Shown: positions 17,559-26,261, numbered from the stretch's first letter. The stretch: DNA of 64,000 nt from Pseudanabaena biceps (GCA_013361095.1 JAATWA010000001.1:1351001-1415000); one strand, 5' to 3'. Notes: generated from the letters alone by a model not told the origin. Numbers and translations are program-made.

Positions 17559-18491
17559 ATGTCAAATTTACCCACAGAAGTTACCTCCCAGCGATCGCTA
17601 CTGAGTGAGTCAACATCGATCGCGATGCTCGACAATATCCAATTTTGTCTTGTCTCCACGACATTTGCCGATGAAGTGATTTTGACTAGCTATGTCTGCG
17701 ATGGATCGACTGGTCGTGACCTTAACCAAGCCGCCGCCCCCATTTTGTTACTTCATGGTTTTGATAGCTCTCTATTAGAATTTCGTCGCCTTCTGCCGCA
17801 ACTTGCTAATTTTCGGCAGACTTGGGCGATGGATTTATTTGGCTTTGGACTGACTGAAAGACTGGAAGATATCCGCGTTAGTCCCGCTTCGATCAAAGAA
17901 CATCTCTATGCTTTTTGGAAAACAGCGATCGCGAAGCCAATTGTTTTGGTGGGCGCGTCTATGGGCGGAGCGGCGGCGATCGACTTTGCGCTGACCTATC
18001 CTGAAGTTGTGCAGAAATTAATTTTGATTGGCAGTGCAGGAATGCGCTCTGGCACTGTGATGGGAAAGTTTTTGATTTCGCCCCTAGATCGGCTGGCTAC
18101 TAATTTTTTACGCAGTCCCAAAGTACGCCGAGAGGTTAGCCTCAAAGCCTATGCCGATCCTGTTTTTGTCACTCCCGATGCTGAGGTTTGTGCATCTTTG
18201 CACTTGGCGATGCCCCGTTGGAGTGAGTCCCTAATTTCTTTTACAAAAAGTGGCGGCTACGGCTCTTTTGCCGAGCAGTTAAAATATTTGTCACAGGAAA
18301 CTTTGATTTTGTGGGGCGATCAAGATCGCATTCTCGGCACAAAAGATGCCTATAAGTTTCAAGAAATTATTCCCCGCAATCAGTTAATCTGGCTTAAAAA
18401 TAATGGTCACGTGCCACATCTAGAACGCCCTGCGATCGCTGCCCAAGAAATCATTAAATTTATTGAACCTAATTACAGCGCTTTGCGCTAA
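17559..18491 (+). CDS. alpha/beta-fold hydrolase
   Basis: A 310-residue hydrolase with a complete visible triad. The nucleophile S134 is in the elbow GASMGG, the acid is D254 or D256 in WGDQDR, and H284 is in NNGHVPHLERP. The oxyanion-hole region is LLLHGFDSSLLEFR. No signal peptide is seen, so it is probably cytoplasmic. The substrate is unknown; it resembles the haloperoxidase-like/epoxide-hydrolase-like group. The last six codons (NYSALR and stop) are written by a copy of the dispersed motif TACAGCGCTTTGCGCT, so the C-terminus appears to have been replaced or extended by that repeat. Confidence 0.85.
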   Translation: MSNLPTEVTSQRSLLSESTSIAMLDNIQFCLVSTTFADEVILTSYVCDGSTGRDLNQAAAPILLLHGFDSSLLEFRRLLPQLANFRQTWAMDLFGFGLTERLEDIRVSPASIKEHLYAFWKTAIAKPIVLVGASMGGAAAIDFALTYPEVVQKLILIGSAGMRSGTVMGKFLISPLDRLATNFLRSPKVRREVSLKAYADPVFVTPDAEVCASLHLAMPRWSESLISFTKSGGYGSFAEQLKYLSQETLILWGDQDRILGTKDAYKFQEIIPRNQLIWLKNNGHVPHLERPAIAAQEIIKFIEPNYSALR

Positions 18492-18500
18492 ATTAAAGCC

Positions 18501-18551
18501 CAAAGAAGTTTTTGAAAGCGCGGCTCCGCCGCGCTTTCAAAAACTTCTTTG
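18501..18551. repeat. perfect 24-bp palindrome, GC-TCC-GC centre
   Basis: Perfect 24-bp arms starting CAAAGAAGTTTTTGAAAGCG around TCC. A motif copy (18474-18489) precedes it, and a tail GTACTACTTGAAGCCTCAA follows. A similar tail occurs near 49820-49845, where the palindrome itself seems deleted. Confidence 0.92.
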
Positions 18552-18589
18552 TACTACTTGAAGCCTCAACAAGCTGTATTGACAAATTG

Positions 18590-18913
18590 ATGACAAATAA
18601 ATCTTCTCAAAATCGGGCTTTGTTTTTTACGGGTTTAGCGATCGCCTTGATTATTGCGGCTTTTATTTCGCCCTTTGCCAGTCAAAATCCCGATGGACTA
18701 GATCGAGTTGCTCAGGACTTGGAGTTCTCCAAAAAATCCGTCGAAGATCCGATCGCTAAAAAGCTTCCACCCGCACAAATTTTTGCAGAATATTCGGTCA
18801 AAGCAATTGAAGAGAAGCGAGTGTCTACAGCGATCGCAGGAATCACAGGCACATTAGTGGTATTTGGCTTGACATGGGGACTGGGCAAGTTAGTTGTGCG
18901 CTCTAAAAAGTAA
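18590..18913 (+). CDS. PDGLE-domain protein of a cobalt/nickel ECF transporter
   Basis: A 107-residue protein with one membrane helix at the N-terminus (about 10-27) and one near the C-terminus. The periplasmic segment starts ISPFASQNPDGLDRVAQD, the PDGLE signature of the CbiN-like accessory subunit. I chose the ATG at 18590 because the longer frame from 18512 would begin inside the palindrome and add 26 unrelated residues. Its stop overlaps the next ATG as TAATG. Such proteins assist CbiM/CbiQ/CbiO in cobalt or nickel uptake, but no cbiM is adjacent. Confidence 0.8.
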   Translation: MTNKSSQNRALFFTGLAIALIIAAFISPFASQNPDGLDRVAQDLEFSKKSVEDPIAKKLPPAQIFAEYSVKAIEEKRVSTAIAGITGTLVVFGLTWGLGKLVVRSKK

Positions 18914-19743
18914 TGCTGCTTCATATTAATTTGATCGAATCTTCCGAGCAATCTATCTCCCACCAAAGCGATCGCCTTAATATTTGGCAAACATTAGCAG
19001 TCCATACCCGTGTACTTTGTATTTTTGCCTTCGTATTTGCGATCGCCCTGACTCCCAATGGCAAATGGTGGACATGGGGAATTTATGCGATCGCCACATT
19101 GCCCATACTTTATTGGAGTCAAGTTAATTGGCGCGAACTGAGTAAGCGCATGGCGATTGAGTTAGCCTTTGGCAGTGCGATTTTATTGGGGACAGTCTTT
19201 CGTGGCGGCGGTGTAACGCTATGGCAATGGGGGTGGCTGCAAATTACTAGCAATGGATTGATTATTTTAGGCAGCGTCACGATCAAAGCCTTTCTATCTC
19301 TACTTCTCTTAAATATTCTTACCCTCAGCACTTCCATTCCCTTACTATTACAAGCCCTAGTCATTCTCAAAATGCCGCCGCTTTTGGTGAGCATCTTTGC
19401 CTCGATGTATCGCTATATCGGAGTTCTCACTAACGAATTTAAGGCAATGCGTCGAGCCGCTACCGCCCGCAACTTCGCACCCAAAAATCTCTATAATTTG
19501 CGGCGTAGCGATCGCCCTTGGCAAAGACAAGTATTAGGCAATATGTTGGGAATGCTATTTATCCGTACTTACGATCGCGGCGATCGCATTTATCAGGCGA
19601 TGTTAGCTCGCGGCTATCAAGGCATTCCTGTTGTCCATGAGGTGATTGGTTACAAATGGCGCGATCGCCTCGCAATGGTCTGCATTATGATCATAATCTT
19701 GATCGGTCAAGTCTTTTATGCACCACAATCCTATTTCCATTGA
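18913..19743 (+). CDS. cbiQ: ECF transporter transmembrane component (CbiQ/EcfT)
   Basis: A 276-residue membrane protein with about five hydrophobic segments. It carries the coupling-helix motifs of T-components: MRRAATARNF (an A-R-x-x motif) and YQAMLARGYQG. These contact the ATPase. The gene lies between the PDGLE gene (1-base overlap) and the ATPase gene (26-bp overlap), a tightly coupled operon. Cobalt fits the presence of cobS at 24 kb, but nickel cannot be excluded. Confidence 0.88.
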   Translation: MLLHINLIESSEQSISHQSDRLNIWQTLAVHTRVLCIFAFVFAIALTPNGKWWTWGIYAIATLPILYWSQVNWRELSKRMAIELAFGSAILLGTVFRGGGVTLWQWGWLQITSNGLIILGSVTIKAFLSLLLLNILTLSTSIPLLLQALVILKMPPLLVSIFASMYRYIGVLTNEFKAMRRAATARNFAPKNLYNLRRSDRPWQRQVLGNMLGMLFIRTYDRGDRIYQAMLARGYQGIPVVHEVIGYKWRDRLAMVCIMIIILIGQVFYAPQSYFH

Positions 19744-20461
19744 AAATCTCAGTTATACCTATCCCGATGGAATTCGGGCTTTGCAAGGAATTAACCTGCA
19801 AATTAAGGCAACTGAAAAAGTGGCGATCGTGGGCGCAAATGGTTCAGGAAAGTCTACTTTATTACTACATCTCAATGGAATCTTAAGCCCTCAATGCGGT
19901 GAAATCGTGATTGGAGAAAGGCAAGTCCTGCCGCGTAATTTAATTGAGATTCGGAATTTTGTAGGTGTGGTTTTCCAAAATCCTGATGATCAGCTATTTA
20001 TGCCCACAATTTGGGAAGATGTCGCCTTTGGCTGTATGAATCAAGGTTTGCGGGGGCAAGATTTAGAAGTTAGAGTTGCCGAATCGCTGGTGGCAGTTGG
20101 TTTAGACCTAGACAAATATCGACAGCGTCAATCACAAAATCTATCAGGTGGCGAAAAAAAACGAGTGGCGATCGCGGGAGTACTGGCGATGCAACCGCAA
20201 GTATTAGTTTTTGATGAGCCATCCGCTCAACTCGATCCGCGATCGCGCCGCCAACTAATTCAGCTTTTGCAGACTCTTCCCGAAACTCAACTGATCGCTA
20301 CCCATGATTTAGATTTGGTTTTGGAGTTATGCGATCGCACGGTGGTACTTAGTGAGGGCAAAATTGTCTATGATGGCGCAACTACTCAAGTATTAAGCGA
20401 TCAGGAATTTTTATTAGCGCATTGCTTAGAAATGCCTTTATGTTTTAGCGCAAAGAGCTAG
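19718..20461 (+). CDS. cbiO: ECF transporter ATP-binding protein (CbiO-like)
   Basis: A 247-residue ABC ATPase. Walker A is GANGSGKST near residue 40, the Q-loop is in FQNPDDQLFMPTIWEDVAFG (the NPDDQ form typical of EcfA/CbiO), the signature is LSGGEKKRVAI, Walker B is VLVFDEPSA, and the switch His is in IATHDLDL. It overlaps cbiQ by 26 bp and closes the operon. It powers uptake by the CbiQ-PDGLE complex at the cytoplasmic membrane. Confidence 0.92.
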   Translation: MHHNPISIENLSYTYPDGIRALQGINLQIKATEKVAIVGANGSGKSTLLLHLNGILSPQCGEIVIGERQVLPRNLIEIRNFVGVVFQNPDDQLFMPTIWEDVAFGCMNQGLRGQDLEVRVAESLVAVGLDLDKYRQRQSQNLSGGEKKRVAIAGVLAMQPQVLVFDEPSAQLDPRSRRQLIQLLQTLPETQLIATHDLDLVLELCDRTVVLSEGKIVYDGATTQVLSDQEFLLAHCLEMPLCFSAKS

Positions 20462-20535
20462 CCTCTTAAATCTGGACAGAATGAGAACTGCTAAGCTTGC
20501 TTAGTCAAAAAATGCATAAGAATTGCTGATTACCT

Positions 20536-20562
20536 TTGCGATCGCAGCCAAGTAGGTACAAT
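20536..20562 (+). promoter_or_regulatory. possible psbE promoter
   Basis: TTGCGA at 20536-20541 and TACAAT at 20557-20562, spaced by 15 bp, about 58 bp before the psbE start. This is a sigma-70-like guess with short spacing; no start-site data are available. Confidence 0.35.
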
Positions 20563-20619
20563 AGTAAATTATTATTTAAGATAAAGACTTTTTTACATTA
20601 CACATTTAAGAGGACTGTT

Positions 20620-20859
20620 ATGGCAGGTACTACTGGAGAACGCCCATTTTCCGACATTATTACTAGCATCCGCTACTGGCTAATTCATAGCCTGACTATT
20701 CCCGCTTTGTTTTTGGCAGGTTGGCTATTTGTCAGCACAGGCTTAGCCTATGACGTTTTTGGGACACCACGCCCCAACGAATACTATGCTCAAGATCGTC
20801 AGTCTGCTCCCCTAGTAACCGATCGCTTCAATCCTGCTAAAGATATTCCTGCTAAGTAG
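20620..20859 (+). CDS. psbE: cytochrome b559 alpha subunit
   Basis: A 79-residue photosystem II reaction-centre protein of the thylakoid membrane. The haem ligand is H23 in [10 protein letters not shown]. The single membrane helix runs from about 18 to 42, followed by a lumenal tail with [11 protein letters not shown] set the start at 20620 ([12 protein letters not shown]), because the longer frame from 20536 adds 28 residues with no family match. It is the first gene of the conserved order psbE-psbF-psbL-psbJ. Confidence 0.97.
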   Translation: MAGTTGERPFSDIITSIRYWLIHSLTIPALFLAGWLFVSTGLAYDVFGTPRPNEYYAQDRQSAPLVTDRFNPAKDIPAK

Positions 20860-20934
20860 TATTTCTACTAAGTAGAAATTATCTCTAACTTAAACCTCAG
20901 ATTAAAATCAACGCACCTTTAGTAACTAACCACT

Positions 20935-21069
20935 ATGGCAAGCAACAATCCCAATCAACCAATTCAATATCCTGTATTTACCTTCCGTTGGCTCGCAGTG
21001 CATGGTCTAGGCGTACCTACTGTATTTTTTATCGGCGCGATCGCGGCGATGCAGTTTATTAGTCGCTAA
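20935..21069 (+). CDS. psbF: cytochrome b559 beta subunit
   Basis: A 44-residue photosystem II protein, [20 protein letters not shown] followed by [12 protein letters not shown]. Haem ligand H23 pairs with H23 of PsbE. One membrane helix. It lies 75 bp after psbE. Identified directly by translating the sequence. Confidence 0.97.
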   Translation: MASNNPNQPIQYPVFTFRWLAVHGLGVPTVFFIGAIAAMQFISR

Positions 21070-21179
21070 GTTTCTTAGTTGCTAAGTTTCTTAGTTGCTA
21101 AGACTAATAACTAAGTTTCGATTCTTTTTGATTCAATTTAGAAATAAATCTCAATTAATAACACCCAAAACTCAAATCT

Positions 21180-21296
21180 ATGGCTCCCAAGAATCCTAAC
21201 AGCCAACCTGTAGAGTTAAATCGTACTTCTCTATATCTAGGTCTGCTCCTTATTTTTGTAACTGTTCTTCTATTTTCTAGCTATTTCTTTAATTAG
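21180..21296 (+). CDS. psbL: photosystem II protein L
   Basis: A 38-residue protein with one membrane helix; the sequence around [20 protein letters not shown] is the PsbL family pattern and it ends SSYFFN. PsbL supports PSII dimer stability and the acceptor side. It lies 110 bp after psbF; the gap contains a direct repeat of AGTTTCTTAGTTGCTA-type sequence (21068-21101). Confidence 0.95.
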   Translation: MAPKNPNSQPVELNRTSLYLGLLLIFVTVLLFSSYFFN

Positions 21297-21369
21297 TCAA
21301 AGTCACGCTTTGCTGTTTGCTGCGTAACTTAATTTCACAAAAAACTATTTTTATCTGGAGGTTTCATTC

Positions 21370-21489
21370 ATGCTTCAAAATGGACGTATTCCACTTTGGT
21401 TGGTAGCAACCGTTGCTGGTACTGGTGTACTAGTGGTTGTTGGTTTATTTTTCTACGGTTCCTACGTTGGTTTAGGCTCTGCCAGCTAA
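21370..21489 (+). CDS. psbJ: photosystem II protein J
   Basis: A 39-residue protein with one membrane helix ([20 protein letters not shown]) and the ending [12 protein letters not shown], diagnostic of PsbJ. A strong Shine-Dalgarno GGAGG (21358-21362) precedes the ATG. It is the last gene of the psbEFLJ operon, and an intrinsic terminator follows within 15 bp. Confidence 0.96.
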   Translation: MLQNGRIPLWLVATVAGTGVLVVVGLFFYGSYVGLGSAS

Positions 21490-21499
21490 ATCTTCTGAT

Positions 21500-21535
21500 A
21501 AAAAAGAGGGGGCGCAATGCGTCCCCTCTTTTTTA
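21500..21535 (+). terminator. intrinsic terminator of psbEFLJ
   Basis: AAAAAGAGGGGGCGC-AAT-GCGTCCCCTCTTTTT: a GC-rich stem with a T-run on the plus strand. Unlike the dispersed palindromes, this has the classic stem plus U-tract form. Confidence 0.9.
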
Positions 21536-21610
21536 TTGAAAATGCTAAATTTTTTAAAAACCCCATATTTATCTCTATAGTCATTTAAAGTTAAGGCAAA
21601 GCCCAAGATG

Positions 21611-21640
21611 AAACTATATCTTGGGCTTGAGCACCTGACT
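21611..21640. repeat. short inverted repeat
   Basis: AGCCCAAGAT and its complement ATCTTGGGCT around a short A/T loop, upstream of recQ. The outer arm sequence (GCCCAAGA) matches the outer ends of several long palindromes, so it may be a shortened relative. Confidence 0.6.
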
Positions 21641-21687
21641 TAACTGGCTATCGCTATAACGCTGGGATTACCCATAGCTTTTGTGAA

Positions 21688-23922
21688 ATGACAATGCCAA
21701 CTAGTGACTCTCTACAACAAGCACTAAAGCAATACTTTGGTTATGACTCTTTTCGCGCAGGACAGCGTGAAATTATCGAAGCTCATCTCGCAGGGCGAGA
21801 CACTTTAGCGATCATGCCCACAGGTGGCGGTAAGTCGATTTGCTTTCAATTGCCAGCCCTGATCAAAACAGGAATAACTATTGTCGTTTCGCCACTGATT
21901 GCCTTGATGCAAGATCAAGTGACTGCCCTCAAAGAAAATGGCATCGGCGCGACCTTCTTAAATAGCTCTTTGTCCTATAGAGAAACACAACAGCGATCGC
22001 AAGCAATTTTAAATGGAACCATTAAGTTAGTCTATGTTGCGCCTGAACGTCTATTTGCAGAACAGTTTTTAGAGTTTTTGAATATCATTAAAAATTCCAT
22101 TGGTATCGCAGGATTTGCGATCGATGAGGCACATTGCGTTTCAGAATGGGGGCATGATTTTCGTCCTGAATATCGCCAACTCAGCCGCTTGCGTCAAATT
22201 TATCCCGATGTACCTGTGATTGGATTGACCGCCACCGCCACCGAGCGTGTGCGCGAAGATATTGCTCAACAATTGCAACTACAGCAGCCCTATATCCATA
22301 TTGCCAGCTTCAACCGTACTAATCTCTATTATGAAGTTGTTCCCAAACAAGGCACAGAGCAATCCTATATAAATCTATTACAGCAAATAAAAAGATCTCA
22401 AGGTTCAGGAATTGTCTATTGCTTGAGTCGTAAGCGGGTTAACGAAATTAGCGATCGCCTACGCGAAGATGGAATTGATGCAATTCCCTATCATGCAGGT
22501 TTAACGCCAAAGGTTCGAGAAGAAAATCAAACGCGCTGGATTCGTGATGATGTGCAGATCATGGTTGCCACGATCGCTTTTGGCATGGGGATTAATAAAC
22601 CTGATGTGCGATTTGTAATTCATTATGATTTACCTAAAAATATTGAAGGATATTATCAAGAATCAGGACGGGCTGGACGCGATGGTGAAGACTCACACTG
22701 CACACTGTTTATGGGCTATCAAGATCTAGAAACCATCAAATATTTGATTGCCCAAAAAGTTGACCGTCATACCAACGAGCCACTAGAAGCAGAACAACGG
22801 ATCGCGCAACAGCAACTCAGGCAAGTTGTGGACTATGCCGAAGGCGCAATTTGTCGCCGCACGATTCTATTACGCTATTTTGGCGAGGGCTTTGCAGGAG
22901 AATGCCGCAACTGTGACAACTGTCTCACCCCTAAGCCAATGGAAGATTGGACAGTGGAATCTCAGAAGTTTTTGTCCTGCGTGGCGAGAGCAAAGGAGAG
23001 ATTTGGGGCTGGACATATTATTGATATATTGCGTGGTTCCCTTAATAAAAAGATCTTGCAGCATGGACATGATCAACTTTCCACTCACGGCATTGGCAAA
23101 GATCGTAGTCTTGATGAATGGCGACAACTTTCGCGATCGCTAATCCATCAAGGCTATCTCACCCCAACTACCGATGGATACGCGATTCTCAAGCTCAATG
23201 ATCGTAGTTGGGAAGTAATGCGGGGACAGAAGAATGTATTGCTACCGATAGAGAGAGAAGCTGAACCTGCGATCGCTTCAGAAAGAGAACAAACTCCAGA
23301 TAGATCGGTAGATGTAGATATTCTCTTTGAGAGATTGCGACTCCTCCGCAAAAATCTTGCCGATGAGCAGGAAGTGCCGCCCTATGTGATTTTCAGCAAT
23401 GCCACTCTCAATCAAATGGCGGAACGACAACCCACCACCCGCAAGGACTTTGCCAAATTATCGGGCGTTGGCGACAAGAAGCTAGAGCAGTATGCCGATG
23501 ATTTCATGGCGATTATTCGCCAACACCATGAGAAATATCCCCCCGCCGAAACTAGTGAAGACGACTATGCAGACCCTAAGCAAAAATCAGTTGCTCCAAA
23601 ATCAAAAATCTCGAAGGCAAGCACCCAGAGAGAAACCCTCGCCATGTATGAAAATGGTGCAGACATTGACGAAATCGCCCGCGATCGCGGGCTAAAACCT
23701 GCAACTGTCTGGACACATTTAGTGCAGTTAATTGAGTCTGGCTATGCGATTAATTGCGATCGCCTTGTCTCCCCTGAACGACAAACCGTAATTTATGAAG
23801 CGATCGAAGCAATCGGTGGTGATTCTCTCCGCAATCTTTTTGATCATCTGCGCGAAGAATATACCTACGACGAAATCAAGATTGTCCGAGCGATCTGGCA
23901 AAACGAAAAAGAACCTTTATAG
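21688..23922 (+). CDS. recQ: ATP-dependent DNA helicase RecQ
   Basis: A 744-residue helicase that unwinds DNA 3' to 5' in recombination and repair. Walker A is PTGGGKS ending near residue 50, the DEAH box is D146-H149, and motif VI is QESGRAGRDG. The RQC zinc site is visible in CRRTILLRYFGEGFAGECRN followed by CDNCL. An HRDC domain follows near residues 570-615 (PYVIFSNATLNQMAERQP), then a C-terminal helix-turn-helix (IDEIARDRGLKPATVWTHL). This is the long bacterial RecQ architecture. The stop codon lies inside a palindrome shared with cobS. Confidence 0.95.
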   Translation: MTMPTSDSLQQALKQYFGYDSFRAGQREIIEAHLAGRDTLAIMPTGGGKSICFQLPALIKTGITIVVSPLIALMQDQVTALKENGIGATFLNSSLSYRETQQRSQAILNGTIKLVYVAPERLFAEQFLEFLNIIKNSIGIAGFAIDEAHCVSEWGHDFRPEYRQLSRLRQIYPDVPVIGLTATATERVREDIAQQLQLQQPYIHIASFNRTNLYYEVVPKQGTEQSYINLLQQIKRSQGSGIVYCLSRKRVNEISDRLREDGIDAIPYHAGLTPKVREENQTRWIRDDVQIMVATIAFGMGINKPDVRFVIHYDLPKNIEGYYQESGRAGRDGEDSHCTLFMGYQDLETIKYLIAQKVDRHTNEPLEAEQRIAQQQLRQVVDYAEGAICRRTILLRYFGEGFAGECRNCDNCLTPKPMEDWTVESQKFLSCVARAKERFGAGHIIDILRGSLNKKILQHGHDQLSTHGIGKDRSLDEWRQLSRSLIHQGYLTPTTDGYAILKLNDRSWEVMRGQKNVLLPIEREAEPAIASEREQTPDRSVDVDILFERLRLLRKNLADEQEVPPYVIFSNATLNQMAERQPTTRKDFAKLSGVGDKKLEQYADDFMAIIRQHHEKYPPAETSEDDYADPKQKSVAPKSKISKASTQRETLAMYENGADIDEIARDRGLKPATVWTHLVQLIESGYAINCDRLVSPERQTVIYEAIEAIGGDSLRNLFDHLREEYTYDEIKIVRAIWQNEKEPL

Positions 23923-23964
23923 CTTATTGATAGGCAGTGCGAAGCACTGCCTATCAATAAGCTA
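23920..23964. repeat. perfect 21-bp palindrome overlapping both recQ and cobS ends
   Basis: Perfect 21-bp arms starting TAGCTTATTGATAGGCAGTG around GAA. The left arm contains the recQ stop codon (23920-23922), and the right arm contains the last codons and stop of cobS on the other strand. It can serve as a terminator for both convergent genes. Confidence 0.92.
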
Positions 23965-24709
23965 TGGCGATCGCGCATAAACTCAAAGCTTCAGTCCACT
24001 CCACGATCGCGCCGTAAGTATCGCCAGTATGTCCACCAAGCTGACGCGCAAACCATACGCCCAGTAACCAAGTCACAATAACCGCGATCGCAGTCATGCT
24101 AATTCCCAAAATCCCAGCCTGTAGATACCAAGCGATCGCCAAATTTGCTATTACTAATAAAATCGCCACTAACCACACTTGCCAATCATGCAAATCCGCT
24201 TGATGGAACTTGCCTTTGCCTGTGGCTTTGAGATAGGGATAAGCCATAATTGCGCGGAGTTGTCCCCATCGCGCCCAAGCCCAAACGTTCGTTAAAATCC
24301 AAAATCGGTGATCTGTAATAGCTGCTAGAGCAATTACTTTTAGCAACAAAATTACGATCGCGGCGATCGCACCAAAAGCTCCCGTATTACTATCTGACAT
24401 CACCTCAAGGCGACGGTTTGGGTCAGTCACTGCCAAGCCATCAGCCGTATCCATCGCTCCATCTAGGTGTAAGCCTCCTGTAATTAATAGACCGAGTAAA
24501 ATCACTAACAGCGATCGCAAATACAAGAAATTTTCACTAGGCTTGGCTAGCGCTAATCCCCAATCAAAAGTGGCGATCGCACTGCCGATCAAAATGCCAA
24601 TTAGGGGCGCAAATAGAGCAATCCCCTGAAAGTCAAGGATTCCCTTGAGATTTAGTGGTAAACAAGTATAAAAAATTATGGCGGCTTGAAATTTTCGCCA
24701 AAGCTGCAT
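23954..24709 (-). CDS. cobS: adenosylcobinamide-GDP ribazoletransferase (cobalamin synthase)
   Basis: A 251-residue membrane enzyme that joins alpha-ribazole to adenosylcobinamide-GDP in the last steps of cobalamin synthesis. Family marks are FYTCLPL near the N-terminus and GGLHLDGAMDTADGL, the Asp-rich metal-binding motif, followed by DSNTGAFG. Several hydrophobic helices and the final GGHTGDTYGA motif are present. It ends inside the shared palindrome. It fits functionally with the ECF transporter at 18.6-20.5 kb. Confidence 0.93.
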   Translation of the reverse strand: MQLWRKFQAAIIFYTCLPLNLKGILDFQGIALFAPLIGILIGSAIATFDWGLALAKPSENFLYLRSLLVILLGLLITGGLHLDGAMDTADGLAVTDPNRRLEVMSDSNTGAFGAIAAIVILLLKVIALAAITDHRFWILTNVWAWARWGQLRAIMAYPYLKATGKGKFHQADLHDWQVWLVAILLVIANLAIAWYLQAGILGISMTAIAVIVTWLLGVWFARQLGGHTGDTYGAIVEWTEALSLCAIAIAY

Positions 24710-24724
24710 AGCCTAACCTATCGA

Positions 24725-24773
24725 AATGGTAATTGAGCTAGCTTGGCAAAGCCAAGCTAGCTCAATTACCATT
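24725..24773. repeat. perfect 23-bp palindrome, GC-AAA-GC centre
   Basis: Perfect 23-bp arms starting AATGGTAATTGAGCTAGCTT around AAA, between the divergent cobS and ctpA genes. Confidence 0.92.
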
Positions 24774-24776
24774 CTA

Positions 24777-24831
24777 GATTGGCGGTACGCGGCGAAGTCG
24801 TGCACCGCCAATTATTCACTGGGAAGGGAGT
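24777..24831. mobile_element. partial copy of the 97-bp MITE-like element
   Basis: An imperfect stem (ATTGGCGGT with its complement around a GCGAAGT-like centre) followed by ATTATTCACTGGGAAGGGAGT, which matches the right end of the elements at 29661 and 52444. The left terminal repeat is not present, so this is a half copy. Confidence 0.5.
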
Positions 24832-24832
24832 C

Positions 24833-24853
24833 AGAAATGGCTTTGCCATTTCT
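24833..24853. repeat. short palindrome, GC-TTT-GC centre
   Basis: AGAAATGGC-TTT-GCCATTTCT, followed by TGTGTTGGTATAA. A related tail (TTTCTTGTGTTGATATAA) follows the inverted repeat at 53189, so both probably belong to one repeat type. Confidence 0.7.
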
Positions 24854-24919
24854 TGTGTTGGTATAAAATTAGTTAGGATAGGGGAAATATTTTCTGCATC
24901 AAGAGTTTGCAAACAGAGC

Positions 24920-26164
24920 ATGATCAAACAGCGTCGTATTGGTTATTGGTTATTAACAGGATTGATGGCGATCGCCTTGCAGTTTTTTTGGATGAGTGGC
25001 GCAAATTCAGCCGTTACTGACTATCTGCAAGAACAAAAATATTTGACTAATGTATGGCAAATCGTCAATCGTTCCTATGTTGATGAAAACTTTAATAATC
25101 AAAATTGGTACAAAGTACGTCGCAAATTTGTGAATCGCAAATTTAACAGCCGCGAAGACACCTATCAATCCATTCGCGAAATGTTAGCAACCTTAGACGA
25201 TCCTTTTACGAGACTGCTCGAACCAGATAAGTTTAAGAGTATGCAAACCAGCACCTCTGGCGCTCTAACTGGTGTGGGCTTACAGATCGCCGTTGATGAA
25301 CCCGATAACTATGTCACGGTTATCTCTCCCGTTGAAGGCTCTCCTGCGGAAATCGCTGGCGTGCGATCGCGCGATCGCATTATTAGTATTGATAACATTC
25401 CCACTAAGGGCTTAAGCCTAGATGAATGTGCGACCAGAATGCGTGGGGCGATCGGCTCCGAAGTCAAACTTAGCCTAGAGCGTCCCCTGATCAATGGAAA
25501 AGGTTTTGAGAAACTAGATGTGGTGATCAAACGCGATCGCATTGCTGTTAATCCGATTATGGCAAAGATCAACCAAGAGCAAAATCATAAGGTTGGCTAT
25601 ATCCGCTTAAATCAGTTCAATGGGAATGCCAGCTCTGATATGGCAAAAACCCTCAAAAAATTCAAATCTGAAGGAGCCGATCGCTATGTTTTAGATTTAC
25701 GCGGCAACCCCGGGGGGCTATTTGATGCAGGTTTACAAATTGCGAGAATGTGGATTCCTCAAGGAACAGTGGTTTATACCGTTGATCGGCATGGTATTCA
25801 AGAAAGTTTTGCAGCAGTGGGCGATGCGATTGTAAATGATCCCTTAGTTGTACTGACTGACGGCGGCACAGCTAGCGCTAGCGAAATCCTCGCAGGCGCT
25901 TTGCAAGAAAATAATCGCGCTCAGTTAGTCGGCACAAAAACCTACGGCAAAGGCTTGATCCAGTCTCTATATGAATTAGAAGATGGTGCAGGTTTAGCTG
26001 TAACGATCGCCAAATACGAAACTCCTCTCCATCACAACATCCACAAGCGCGGCATTATTCCTAATGTCGAAGTAGCTCTGACCGAGCCGATTACTCGCAA
26101 GCAACTCGGCACTAATGAAGATCCCCAATATGTAGCCGCACTATCTATTTTAAGTGCCTCCTAA
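24920..26164 (+). CDS. ctpA: carboxyl-terminal processing protease CtpA (S41 family)
   Basis: A 414-residue lumen-directed serine protease. CtpA cleaves the C-terminal extension of precursor D1 of photosystem II. A signal peptide follows the ATG at 24920 (GYWLLTGLMAIALQFFW). I chose this start because the longer frame from 24779 begins in repeat DNA. A PDZ domain covers about 100-190 (GVGLQIAV, SPAEIAGVRSRD). The catalytic dyad is S319 in GGTASASEI and K344 in TYGKGLIQS. The CtpA-like N-terminal pattern NQNWYKVRRK and the C-terminal HHNIHKRGIIP favour CtpA over CtpB/CtpC, but the paralogue is not certain. Confidence 0.85.
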   Translation: MIKQRRIGYWLLTGLMAIALQFFWMSGANSAVTDYLQEQKYLTNVWQIVNRSYVDENFNNQNWYKVRRKFVNRKFNSREDTYQSIREMLATLDDPFTRLLEPDKFKSMQTSTSGALTGVGLQIAVDEPDNYVTVISPVEGSPAEIAGVRSRDRIISIDNIPTKGLSLDECATRMRGAIGSEVKLSLERPLINGKGFEKLDVVIKRDRIAVNPIMAKINQEQNHKVGYIRLNQFNGNASSDMAKTLKKFKSEGADRYVLDLRGNPGGLFDAGLQIARMWIPQGTVVYTVDRHGIQESFAAVGDAIVNDPLVVLTDGGTASASEILAGALQENNRAQLVGTKTYGKGLIQSLYELEDGAGLAVTIAKYETPLHHNIHKRGIIPNVEVALTEPITRKQLGTNEDPQYVAALSILSAS

Positions 26165-26174
26165 TTTAGCCATA

Positions 26175-26229
26175 AAACCTAAAGAAACTGATTCGCCAGC
26201 TTCGCTGGCGAATCAGTTTCTTTGGGTTT
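26175..26229. repeat. 26-bp palindrome, GC-TTC-GC centre
   Basis: 26-bp arms with a single T-G wobble, starting AAACCTAAAGAAACTGATTC around TTC, between ctpA and lipB. Confidence 0.92.
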
Positions 26230-26261
26230 GTAATTTATAGATATTTCGAGATTCTTACACC

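Noticed and set aside
18512..18589. Upstream extension of the PDGLE gene
   Set aside because: The added 26 residues come from the right arm of a palindrome; family members begin near the methionine at 18590.
24779..24919. Upstream extension of ctpA
   Set aside because: It is translated repeat DNA; the signal peptide begins at the ATG at 24920.
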